From contig JACCZP010000033.1 of the NCBI GenBank assembly GCA_013695885.1, positions 1-10,591 of the forward strand: a stretch of DNA of 10,591 bases, written 5' to 3'. The position numbers and the translations under genes are program-made. This DNA comes from Thermoleophilaceae bacterium (lineage in GTDB: Bacteria > Actinomycetota > Thermoleophilia > Solirubrobacterales > Thermoleophilaceae). Under the pieces are notes generated by a model, which searched no databases, was not told the DNA's origin, and saw only the letters and a program-made list of their open reading frames with translations. This document shows positions 1 to 6,620 of the stretch, in pieces (positions within the stretch are counted from its first letter, which is position 1; each line of letters opens with the position of its first letter).

Positions 1-2096
1 GCGGGCTCGTCATCGCCCTCGCCGTCCTCTACGGTCGCCGGGGGCCACTGAGCGGCGCCCTGCCGCTCGTCCTCTTCGCCGCCCTCGCCGCCCTCACCGC
101 GCTCTCGGTGGCGTGGTCGATCGCCCCGGCCGACTCATGGGCGGAGGCCAACCGCACGCTCGCCTACCTGATGGCGTTCGGGGCCGCCCTCGTGGCCGCG
201 CGGATGTTCCCGCGCAGCTCGGCGGTGCTCCTCAACGCGCTGATCGTGGCCCTCGGCGCCGTGGCCGTGTACGCGCTCATAACGCGGGTCTGGCCAGAGG
301 TGCTGTCCGCGGAGGACCAGTTCGCGCGCATCTCCGAGCCGCTTGGCTACTGGAACGCGGTGGGCGCCACCGCGGCCATGTCGATCCCTCCGATCCTGTG
401 GCTCGGCACGCGGCGATCGGGCAGCCCGCTGGGTCGCGCGCTCGCCTTTCCCATGCTGGGGCTCGTCATGCTCACCATGCTCCTCACGCAGTCGCGCGGC
501 TCCTTGGCCGCGGGCCTCTTCGGCATCGGCCTGTGGCTCGCCCTCGTGCCGCTGCGGCTGCGGACGCTGCCGCTCCTGCTGGTTCCCGCGGCGGTGGCCG
601 GGGCTATCGCGGCGTGGGCGCTGTCGAAGGGCGCCTTCACGCTCGACCGGGTGCCGGGGATAGTGCGCGAGAGCGTGGCCAACGAGTTCGGAGTGATGCT
701 CCTCGTGGGCTTCGGACTGCTCCTGCTGATCGGCCTGGCCGTCGGCTTCCGCCAGAGCCTGCGGGCGCCCTCGGTGAAGGCGCGCCGGCGCCTCGGGATC
801 GCCCTGGCGCTCGGCGTGCTCGCGCTGCCGCTGATCGGCGTCTCCGCACTCGCTGCGAGCGACCGTGGGCTGACGGGCACCGTCTCCTACCGCGTGGCGC
901 AGCTGACCGGTGAGGAGACCGCCACCGCCGGCGGTCCCGAGCGCCTGACCCAGTTCTCCTCGACCCGGTCGCGCTACTGGCGTCAGGCCGGACGGGTGTT
1001 CGAGTCGAGCCCGACGCTCGGCACCGGCGCGGACACCTGGGGCATCGCCCGCCTGCGCTACCGGGTGGACCAGGTGCCGGCCCAGCACGCCCACGGCTAC
1101 GTCGCGCAGGTCATGTCCGACCTCGGCATCGTCGGGCTCATCCTGTGCGGAGCGCTGCTGCTCTCGTGGCTCTACGTCGCGCTGCGCAACACGGGGCTTC
1201 ACCCGCGAGGACGCGGCCGCGAGTGGCCGGCCGACCGCGTGGGGCTCGTCGCCCTCGCGCTCGTGGCCGTCATCTTCGGGACGCACTCCGCGCTCGACTG
1301 GACCTGGTTCGTCCCCGGCCCCACGGTGATGGCGATGTTCGCCGCCGGGTGGGTGGCCGGCCTGCGCCCGCCCCGGGTGCTGGAGGTCGGGGAGGCCGAC
1401 GACGTTGCCGTCGCTGGCGCGGGGCCGCGCCCGGCTGCCTCGGCAGCCCCGGCCGGCCCGCCGTCCACCGCCCAGACGGCGGTGCTACCCGACCTTGGTG
1501 GCGTCCCCCGAACGGCCGGGGAGCTGCCCGAGTCGCCCTCGACCGGCGACCGGGTCAAGCTGCTTCTGCGCCGCGAGGGCTGGCGGATCGGCCTTGCGCT
1601 CGGCGTCGTGGTGGTCACCGCGCTGTTCGCGTGGTCCGCCTGGCAGCCGCAGCGCGCCGACGCGCTCGCCGAGCGGTCGCTCACCCTCGTCGAGGCCCGG
1701 CGGATGCCCGAGGCCGCGGCCGCGGCCGAACGGGCATCGCAGATCGATCCGCTCTCGACCAAGCCTCTCTTCACCCGCGCCACGGTGGCCGACGCCTCCG
1801 GCAACCCCGAGCAGGCCGAGCGCCTGCTCCAGCAGGCCGTGCGCGAGCAGCCCGCCGACCCCCGCACGTGGCTGCGTCTCGGCGACTTCCAGCTCCACGT
1901 CCAGAACCGGCCCGAGGTCGCGCTCGAGACCCTTAGCGGGGCCATCTACCTCGACCCTCAGTCGCGCGCCGCCCGCTCCTACTGGCTCGAGGCGCGTGGG
2001 CGCGCGGCCCCGGCGGAGGACGAGGACGAGGACGGCGGCGGGAATGGGGATGGGGATGGGGACGATGGTGGCGACGGGAACGGGAAGAGCACGTAA
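1..2096 (+). CDS. O-antigen ligase/polymerase-like (Wzy_C/WaaL superfamily) membrane protein with C-terminal TPRs, 5' partial
   Basis: The frame is open from base 3, so the true start lies upstream; the GTG at 108 falls inside a hydrophobic helix and is not a credible start. About 697 codons are visible. They show many hydrophobic segments, a TQSRGSL motif near 484-504, and a periplasmic-loop motif with HAHGYV followed by SDLGIVGL near 1087-1140, as in the O-antigen ligase/polymerase superfamily. After a Pro/Ala-rich linker (about 1390-1560) there is a late membrane helix (about 1579-1642), then two to three TPR-like helical pairs (about 1660-1990), and an acidic Asp/Gly tail ending in KST. 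Family knowledge: these integral membrane enzymes join or transfer undecaprenyl-linked glycans. The substrate cannot be read from sequence, and ligase versus polymerase is undecided. The stop lies 23 bp from the converging methyltransferase stop. The neighbouring priming transferase supports a surface-polysaccharide role. Confidence 0.85.
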   Translation, partial: GLVIALAVLYGRRGPLSGALPLVLFAALAALTALSVAWSIAPADSWAEANRTLAYLMAFGAALVAARMFPRSSAVLLNALIVALGAVAVYALITRVWPEVLSAEDQFARISEPLGYWNAVGATAAMSIPPILWLGTRRSGSPLGRALAFPMLGLVMLTMLLTQSRGSLAAGLFGIGLWLALVPLRLRTLPLLLVPAAVAGAIAAWALSKGAFTLDRVPGIVRESVANEFGVMLLVGFGLLLLIGLAVGFRQSLRAPSVKARRRLGIALALGVLALPLIGVSALAASDRGLTGTVSYRVAQLTGEETATAGGPERLTQFSSTRSRYWRQAGRVFESSPTLGTGADTWGIARLRYRVDQVPAQHAHGYVAQVMSDLGIVGLILCGALLLSWLYVALRNTGLHPRGRGREWPADRVGLVALALVAVIFGTHSALDWTWFVPGPTVMAMFAAGWVAGLRPPRVLEVGEADDVAVAGAGPRPAASAAPAGPPSTAQTAVLPDLGGVPRTAGELPESPSTGDRVKLLLRREGWRIGLALGVVVVTALFAWSAWQPQRADALAERSLTLVEARRMPEAAAAAERASQIDPLSTKPLFTRATVADASGNPEQAERLLQQAVREQPADPRTWLRLGDFQLHVQNRPEVALETLSGAIYLDPQSRAARSYWLEARGRAAPAEDEDEDGGGNGDGDGDDGGDGNGKST
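2044..2061 (+). repeat. Hexanucleotide microsatellite (3 x atgggg) in the acidic tail
   Basis: Three perfect copies of atgggg lie in frame and encode part of the Gly-Asp tail of the ligase-like protein. Degenerate copies follow (acgatggt, gcgacggg). Because the unit is six bases, copy changes would alter tail length without shifting the frame. Confidence 0.8.
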
Positions 2097-2119
2097 CGAG
2101 CGGTCCCGGCGCCGTGCTA

Positions 2120-2698
2120 CTACCGCCGCGCCACCGCCAGCAGCGTCCCGCGCCGGCGCCGCATCGTGACCACGTCGAAGCCCACTCCGTCCAGCAGGTC
2201 GGCCAGGGAGCGCCGGGAGAGGAATCGCAGGTGCGGGGAGAGCGGCGGGAAGGCCCGCTCGAAGCCGCCGATCGCCGCCCGCAGCGCGGTGGCGCGCCCG
2301 TGGGCCGGAGTGGTCACGGCCAACCGGCCTCCCGGCCGCAGGACGCGTCGCACCTCGGAGAGCAGGAGCTGCACGTCGCGGACGTGCTCGACGGTCTCGG
2401 CGCAGAGCACGAGGTCGAAGGAGCCGTCCTCGAGGGGCAGCGGCGCGTCGGGGTCGAGCGGCACGAGCCGCGCCGCGGGCACGCGGCCCGCCGCGCGGGC
2501 GAGTGCCACGTCCGACACGTCGGCGGCCACTGTCTCCGCGGCGTCGAGCTCGCGTGTCAGCCGTCCGTCACCGCAGCCGAGATCGAGCGCGCGCTGCGCC
2601 CGTTCCAGGCCGCGCACGAAGGACGTGAGGTGCTCGGGCGCCGCCCCCGGGTCCTCGGGCACGAGCGCCCAGAGCTCGTCGTCGTAGCGGCTCGGCAT
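2120..2698 (-). CDS. Class I SAM-dependent methyltransferase (Methyltransf_11 type)
   Basis: This 192-residue protein is a compact Rossmann-fold methyltransferase that uses S-adenosylmethionine. Motif I is LDLGCGDGRL (residues 38-47), an acidic residue follows at the end of strand 2 (Asp60), the post-II region is FDLVLCAETVEHV (94-106), and LRPGGRLAVTTP (120-131) is the usual strand-5 loop. It has no membrane segments or signal peptide, so it is cytoplasmic. The ATG at 2698 is the first start after the upstream transferase gene, and the Shine-Dalgarno signal is weak. It begins 48 bp after the stop of the glycosylphosphotransferase on the same strand, so both are probably co-transcribed. Context suggests methylation of a glycan, lipid-linked sugar or nucleotide sugar. 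The acceptor is inference only, since this fold methylates many substrates. Confidence 0.85.
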   Translation of the reverse strand: MPSRYDDELWALVPEDPGAAPEHLTSFVRGLERAQRALDLGCGDGRLTRELDAAETVAADVSDVALARAAGRVPAARLVPLDPDAPLPLEDGSFDLVLCAETVEHVRDVQLLLSEVRRVLRPGGRLAVTTPAHGRATALRAAIGGFERAFPPLSPHLRFLSRRSLADLLDGVGFDVVTMRRRRGTLLAVARR

Positions 2699-2746
2699 CC
2701 GGCGTGACCGTGACGCCGGGGGCGCCCCGGCGGCTCGACGTCCCGG

Positions 2747-4261
2747 CTACCAGGCCCCGCGCGAGCGCAGAATGGCCGGGACGGTCTTGAGCAGTATCGA
2801 CATGTCGAGGAACACCGACCACCGCTCGAGGTAGAGGAAGTCGAGGCGCACGAGCTCGTCGAAGTCGAGCTCCGAGCGGCCGGACACCTGCCACAGCCCG
2901 GTGATCCCCGGAAGCACGAGGTAGCGCTTGCGGTGCCATTCCTCGAGGCGGTCGTAGTCGCGCTGGGGAAGGGGCCGTGGGCCGATCAGCGACATGTCCC
3001 CGCGCAGGACGTTGAAGAGCTGGGGCAGCTCATCGAGCGACCACCGGCGCAGGAAGCGCCCGACACGCGTGACCCGCGGGTCTTGCCGGATCTTGAAGAT
3101 CGCCCCCTGCTGCTCGTTCAGCGCCTCGAGCTCGGCCTGGCGGCGCTCGGCGTCCTGGAGCATCGTGCGGAACTTCAGACACGCGAACGGGCGCCCGCCG
3201 ATGCCCGGCCGCACCGAGCGGTAGATCACCGGACCGCGAGAGGTGAGCCTGACCGCGAGCGCGATTCCCGCCAGCAGCGGCGAGAGCACGAGCACCAGGC
3301 CCGCGGCGACCGCGAGGTCGAACGTGCGCTTGACGATGAAGTCGACGCCCTCGAAGACCGGCGGCTTGAGCTCGAACAGCGGCAGCGTCTGGCCGGGCAC
3401 GAACTCGACCCGGTCCATGAGGATCTCCATGGTCGACGGTGCCACACGCACCCGCACGCCGTGGGCGTGACAGCGCTCCACCAGGTCGACGGCCTGGGCC
3501 TGGGGGAACTCAGGATCGGCGAGCAGCACCTCGTCGATCGATCCGAAGTGTCGCTCGAGGCCGTCGACCGAGCCGAACGAGGGCAGCCCGTTGTCGGGCT
3601 GCGGGGTGAGCGAGACGAAGCCCACCGGATCGATGCCCACGTCGGAGTCGCCGAGCGCGTGCGCGACGGCCTGGACCTGGGCGGAGGTGCCCACGAGCAT
3701 TGCACGGCGGCGAATACCAACGGCCCGCAGGAGGATCCCGCTCAGGCGCTCGAACACCCAGCGGAAGCCGCCCACGTAGAAGATCGCGAAGAACAGCGTT
3801 CCCCAGAAGATGTAGTAGGTGCGGAAGTCCTCGTTGCCGATGCCCGCGTCCTCGACGAGCGTGTAGACCAGCGAGATCAGCGTGACCTGGAACAGACCGG
3901 CCACGACGCGCGAGAACCCGGGTCGCACCGCCCGGCCGCCGTAAAGGCGCGAGCGGGCGAACAGCAGCAGGGTCACGAGGATGGCGAGCGGCGAGAAGTC
4001 GCGTGCGTAGGCCACGGACTCCATCAGCGTGAAGTCGCCGGCCGGGAGGATCGCCTCCTTGAGCGCGTGGGCCGTGAAGATCGCGAGGAACACGCCGACG
4101 GCGTCGAGCACCAGCAGCACGACGACGCGCGCGAGCTGCCGCGCGGCCTCCGCCGAGCCGTGGAGGAGCCCGGGTCGCCGCGCGCGCACGTCCCGCGCGG
4201 GCGGCACCGCGGTCTCGGGAGGCGTTATCTCCCGCAGCTTCTCGACTAGTCCGTCTGCCAT
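2747..4261 (-). CDS. Exopolysaccharide polyprenyl glycosylphosphotransferase (priming sugar transferase, WbaP/WcaJ type)
   Basis: The protein starts glycan assembly by moving a sugar-phosphate from a nucleotide sugar to undecaprenyl phosphate at the inner face of the membrane. With the ATG at 4261 it has 504 residues. The N-terminal part has about four membrane segments (roughly 44-65, 92-104, 122-137, 148-165) and a CoA_binding_3-like Rossmann domain (about 183-275). The C-terminal bacterial sugar transferase domain starts with the membrane re-entrant helix (about 313-338). It then shows KFRTM (363-367), SLDELPQLFNVLRGDMS with the catalytic Asp-Glu dyad at 410-411, IGPRP (426-430) and PGITGLWQVSGR. 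Length and motif order are normal for polytopic family members. A TTG at 4282 is a possible longer start. I prefer 4261 because GGTGGGG lies 6 nt upstream of it and a TACTCT -10-like box lies about 37 bp upstream. Which sugar is transferred is unknown. Confidence 0.92.
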   Translation of the reverse strand: MADGLVEKLREITPPETAVPPARDVRARRPGLLHGSAEAARQLARVVVLLVLDAVGVFLAIFTAHALKEAILPAGDFTLMESVAYARDFSPLAILVTLLLFARSRLYGGRAVRPGFSRVVAGLFQVTLISLVYTLVEDAGIGNEDFRTYYIFWGTLFFAIFYVGGFRWVFERLSGILLRAVGIRRRAMLVGTSAQVQAVAHALGDSDVGIDPVGFVSLTPQPDNGLPSFGSVDGLERHFGSIDEVLLADPEFPQAQAVDLVERCHAHGVRVRVAPSTMEILMDRVEFVPGQTLPLFELKPPVFEGVDFIVKRTFDLAVAAGLVLVLSPLLAGIALAVRLTSRGPVIYRSVRPGIGGRPFACLKFRTMLQDAERRQAELEALNEQQGAIFKIRQDPRVTRVGRFLRRWSLDELPQLFNVLRGDMSLIGPRPLPQRDYDRLEEWHRKRYLVLPGITGLWQVSGRSELDFDELVRLDFLYLERWSVFLDMSILLKTVPAILRSRGAW

Positions 4262-4297
4262 CAGGAGCCCCACCGGAGCCAACAGTCGGGAGAGGGA

Positions 4298-4303
4298 AGA
4301 GTA
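4298..4303 (-). promoter_or_regulatory. Candidate -10 box (TACTCT) for the glycosylphosphotransferase transcript
   Basis: On the minus strand TACTCT fits the TAnnnT pattern and would place transcription start near 4291, giving a leader of about 30 nt before the ATG at 4261. No convincing -35 is seen. Confidence 0.35.
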
Positions 4304-4370
4304 CCGGCGGCCGGGGTGACGACTCGGTTACGGGCGCGGACGTGCGGCGCGCCGTGCGCCCAGCGTCCGC

Positions 4371-4376
4371 CATCAT
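4371..4376 (+). promoter_or_regulatory. Candidate -10 box (CATCAT) for the sugar dehydrogenase gene
   Basis: CATCAT ends 9 nt before the GTG at 4386, and there is no Shine-Dalgarno sequence in between (cgtcccccc). This suggests a leaderless or nearly leaderless mRNA. The match to TAnnnT is imperfect in its first base and no -35 is clear. Confidence 0.3.
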
Positions 4377-4385
4377 CGTCCCCCC

Positions 4386-5540
4386 GTGCCCCGCGCGTAC
4401 CGCACTCTGCTCACCGCCGCCGCCCTGGTGGGCGCGGTCACCGGGTGCGGTGCCGGGGATCCGGCGGGGCCGCCCGTCGACCCGCGCGAGGGGCCCCGGC
4501 GGGGCTCCGTGCCTTCCGCGCCGCGCGGTGAGCCCGGTCTCGTGCGCGCTCAGAGCGGTCCCCGCGTGACCACCGTGGCCACCGGCCTGAACGTCCCGTG
4601 GGACATCGCGTTCCTGCCCGACGGGCGCGCGCTCGTCACCGAGCGTGCGGGGCGCGTGCGACTGCTCTCCGCCGAGGGCCGGCTCCAGGATCGGCCGGTG
4701 GCCAACATCGCCGTGCGCCAGATCGGGGAGGGCGGGCTGCTCGGCGTCGCGGTCGATCCCCAGTTCGCCGAGAACCGCTTCGTCTACCTCTACCGGACGA
4801 CGTCGAACGACATCGAGATCGGCCGCTACCGCTTCACCGAGGACGGCGGGCTCTCCGAGCAGGCCACCGTGGCCCGCGGGATCACGGTCGGGGCGATCCA
4901 CGATTCCGGCCGCCTCCACTTCGGTCCCGACGGCCGTCTCTACTTCACCACAGGCGACGCCGGGCGCCCGGGCCTCGCCCAGCGGCGGGGATCCCTGAAC
5001 GGGAAGATGCTGCGCCTCGATCCCGCCGAGTTCCGCGGCCGCGGCGGGCGCCCCGAGGTGTTCTCGCTCGGCCACCGCAACTCGCAGGGCTTCGACTGGC
5101 AGCCGGGGACGAACGCCCTCTACGCCGCCGAGCACGGCCAGACCGGCAACGACGAGATCAACCTCCTGCGTCGCGGCGGCAACTACGGGTGGCCGATCAT
5201 CGAGGGACGGCGCGCGCGGCGAGGGCTCATCCGCCCGCGGGTGCTCTATCCGGGCGGCATCGCGCCCTCGGGCGCGACATTCGTCTCCCGCCCCGGCTCG
5301 AGCTGGACCGGCGACTTCCTCGTGGCCGGTCTGCGGGGCCGCCAGATCCGCCGGGTCACGTTCCGTCGCGGGCGAGCCGTGCGCAACGTCGCCCTGTTCC
5401 GCGGGCGCTTCGGACGCGTGCGCACGGTGGTGGAGGGACCGGACGGCGCCCTGTACGCGCTGACGAGCAACCGCGACGGACGCGGCAGCCCCCGGGCCGG
5501 CGACGACCGGATCGTGCGCATCGTGCCGCCACGGCGCTAA
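4386..5540 (+). CDS. PQQ-dependent sugar dehydrogenase-like lipoprotein (GSDH / glucose-sorbosone dehydrogenase family)
   Basis: This 384-residue beta-propeller protein resembles soluble PQQ-dependent aldose dehydrogenases, which oxidise sugars outside the cytoplasm. The N-terminus is a lipoprotein signal: a short basic start, a hydrophobic stretch and VTGC with the lipid-bearing Cys at 21, followed by a Pro/Gly/Arg-rich linker to about residue 58. Propeller motifs in order are NVPWDIAFLPDGRALVTER (69-87), GEGGLLGVAVDP (114-125), IHDSGRLHFGPDG (171-183), FTTGDAG (187-193), SLGHRNSQGFDW (227-238), EHGQTGNDEINLL (249-261) and GGNYGWP (264-270). His172 aligns with the catalytic His of soluble glucose dehydrogenase; here Asp-Ser follows it, where glucose dehydrogenases have Gln-Gly. 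The GTG start at 4386 gives the signal peptide directly. The gene diverges from the glycan operon. The substrate, and whether PQQ is really bound, are not shown. Confidence 0.88.
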   Translation: MPRAYRTLLTAAALVGAVTGCGAGDPAGPPVDPREGPRRGSVPSAPRGEPGLVRAQSGPRVTTVATGLNVPWDIAFLPDGRALVTERAGRVRLLSAEGRLQDRPVANIAVRQIGEGGLLGVAVDPQFAENRFVYLYRTTSNDIEIGRYRFTEDGGLSEQATVARGITVGAIHDSGRLHFGPDGRLYFTTGDAGRPGLAQRRGSLNGKMLRLDPAEFRGRGGRPEVFSLGHRNSQGFDWQPGTNALYAAEHGQTGNDEINLLRRGGNYGWPIIEGRRARRGLIRPRVLYPGGIAPSGATFVSRPGSSWTGDFLVAGLRGRQIRRVTFRRGRAVRNVALFRGRFGRVRTVVEGPDGALYALTSNRDGRGSPRAGDDRIVRIVPPRR

Positions 5541-5559
5541 CGCGCCGAGTCGCCCGTCC

Positions 5560-5565
5560 TAGCCT
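5560..5565 (+). promoter_or_regulatory. Candidate -10 box (TAGCCT) for a leaderless transcript
   Basis: TAGCCT matches TAnnnT and ends 6 nt before the GTG at 5572, so the predicted transcription start coincides with the start codon. No Shine-Dalgarno sequence precedes the GTG. The -35 region (near 5537-5542) is weak. Confidence 0.5.
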
Positions 5566-5571
5566 CGGTCC

Positions 5572-6447
5572 GTGTCCATCGAGGTCACCCACTTCAACGA
5601 TCCCGGCTGCCCGTTCGGCTACTCCGCGAGCCCCGCGCTCGCGGTGCTGCGCTGGCGCTACGCCGATCAGCTCGAGTGGCGCCTCGCGACCATCGGGCTG
5701 ACCGAGCGCTCCGAGCAGTACGTCGAGCGCGGCTACACCCCGGAGATGATGGCCCGCAGCGCCGTCACCTTCCGGCGCTACGGCATGCCCTTCTCCACCG
5801 CGCCCCGTCCGCGCGTGGCGGCCACCGGGCGCGCCTGCCGCGCGATCGTGGCCACGCGGCTCGCCTTCCCCGATCGCGAGGTCGCCGCCTTCCGGGCGCT
5901 CCAGCGTGCGTGGTTCACCACCACCCTCCTCCTCGACGAGGACGAGGCCATCGCGGCCGTCCTCGACGCGGTGCCGAGCCTCGACGCGGCCGCCGTAGTC
6001 GCTCACCTCGACGACATCGAGGTGACCGCCGCGTACGAGCGCGACCGCGCCGAGGCCCGCACCGCGGCCGGCGGCCCCACCGACTTCCAGGGCAAGGCCG
6101 CGGCTACCGACGGCCCCGTGCGCTACACCGCTCCGTCGCTCATCCTCCGCCGCGACGGCCAGAGCCTCGAGGCAGGCGGCTTCCAGACCATCGAGGCCTA
6201 CGACGTGATCGTGGCCAACCTCGACCCGACCCTCGAGCGGCGTCCGCCCGCGCCCACCGCGGCCGCCGCGCTCCAGCACTTCGCGGACGGGCTGACCACC
6301 CAGGAGGTGGCCGCGGTCATGGGCGACGCGCCCGACCGCATGGCGGCCGAGGGTGAGCTGATCGATCTGGTGGCGGCGGGGATCGCCTCACGTACAGCCG
6401 CCGGCGACGACGCCCTGTGGATGGCGCGCGCGGGTGCGGCGGCGTAG
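5572..6447 (+). CDS. DsbA-like thioredoxin-fold protein (DsbA/FrnE/HCCA-isomerase superfamily) with C-terminal extension
   Basis: The 291-residue protein opens with beta strand IEVTHFNDPGCPFGYSASPA, the layout of cytoplasmic DsbA/FrnE and 2-hydroxychromene-2-carboxylate isomerase relatives. The active-site position reads Cys13-Pro-Phe-Gly, so the second Cys of CxxC is missing, which argues against a classical disulfide oxidase. A helical insertion domain spans about 45-165, and YTAPSLIL (185-192) supplies the cis-proline loop (Pro188). Residues about 233-285 form an extra module (LTTQEVAAVMGDAPDRMAAEGELIDLVAAG then a short strand ending in ALWMA) that looks like a helix-turn-helix or winged-helix fold. 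There is no signal peptide, so it is cytoplasmic. The GTG start is set by the -10-like hexamer 6 nt upstream. It starts 31 bp after the dehydrogenase stop but probably has its own promoter. The exact reaction is unknown; a glutathione- or mycothiol-type isomerase/transferase role is possible. Confidence 0.75.
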   Translation: MSIEVTHFNDPGCPFGYSASPALAVLRWRYADQLEWRLATIGLTERSEQYVERGYTPEMMARSAVTFRRYGMPFSTAPRPRVAATGRACRAIVATRLAFPDREVAAFRALQRAWFTTTLLLDEDEAIAAVLDAVPSLDAAAVVAHLDDIEVTAAYERDRAEARTAAGGPTDFQGKAAATDGPVRYTAPSLILRRDGQSLEAGGFQTIEAYDVIVANLDPTLERRPPAPTAAAALQHFADGLTTQEVAAVMGDAPDRMAAEGELIDLVAAGIASRTAAGDDALWMARAGAAA

Positions 6448-6549
6448 GCCCAGCCCGTCGCCGACGCACTCCTGATATGGCGTCGTGCTTGTCAAGTGGC
6501 CAGGTGTGATCGCAGTCGTCGCGCGGCCGGGGCGAAGCGATGGTCGGTG

Positions 6550-6567
6550 CCGCGCGGCGCCGCGCGG
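6550..6567. repeat. Perfect 18-bp GC palindrome between convergent genes
   Basis: ccgcgcggcgccgcgcgg equals its own reverse complement. It lies in the 173-bp gap between the stops at 6447 (+) and 6621 (-). No T-run follows on either strand, so it is not a canonical intrinsic terminator, but it could help end transcription in both directions or bind a dimeric protein. Confidence 0.6.
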
Positions 6568-6585
6568 TCAGGCGCTCTCACGGCG

Positions 6586-6600
6586 GGCCGGGAGCCGGCC
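6586..6600. terminator. GC hairpin, possible bidirectional terminator
   Basis: ggccgg / ccggcc arms are separated by gag, and the outer stem can be extended with a bulge into the flanking G/C-rich bases. It lies 20 bp from the stop of the DUF4333 gene. There is no poly-T tract, so the terminator assignment is tentative. Confidence 0.35.
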
Positions 6601-6620
6601 GCCCCCGCGCGCTCCCGCGG

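Noticed and set aside
135..1286. Long minus-strand open frame opposite the ligase/polymerase-like gene
   Set aside because: Low-complexity Arg/Glu/Gly/His composition, no recognisable motif, and fully covered by a convincing membrane protein on the other strand.
2933..4249. Long plus-strand open frame (438 codons) opposite the glycosylphosphotransferase
   Set aside because: It is antisense to a protein with clear family motifs along its entire length. The predicted peptide is rich in His/Arg/Glu/Gln with no domain, as expected for a frame shadow in GC-rich DNA.
3510..5135. Minus-strand frame of 541 codons spanning the divergent promoter region and two genes
   Set aside because: It runs through the starts of two well-supported divergent genes and has no domain. 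GC-rich sequence lacks stop codons by chance.
6468..6512. TTGACA on the minus strand (6496-6501 area) as a -35 box
   Set aside because: No -10 hexamer lies at 16-18 bp, and the direction would lead antisense into the DsbA-like gene.
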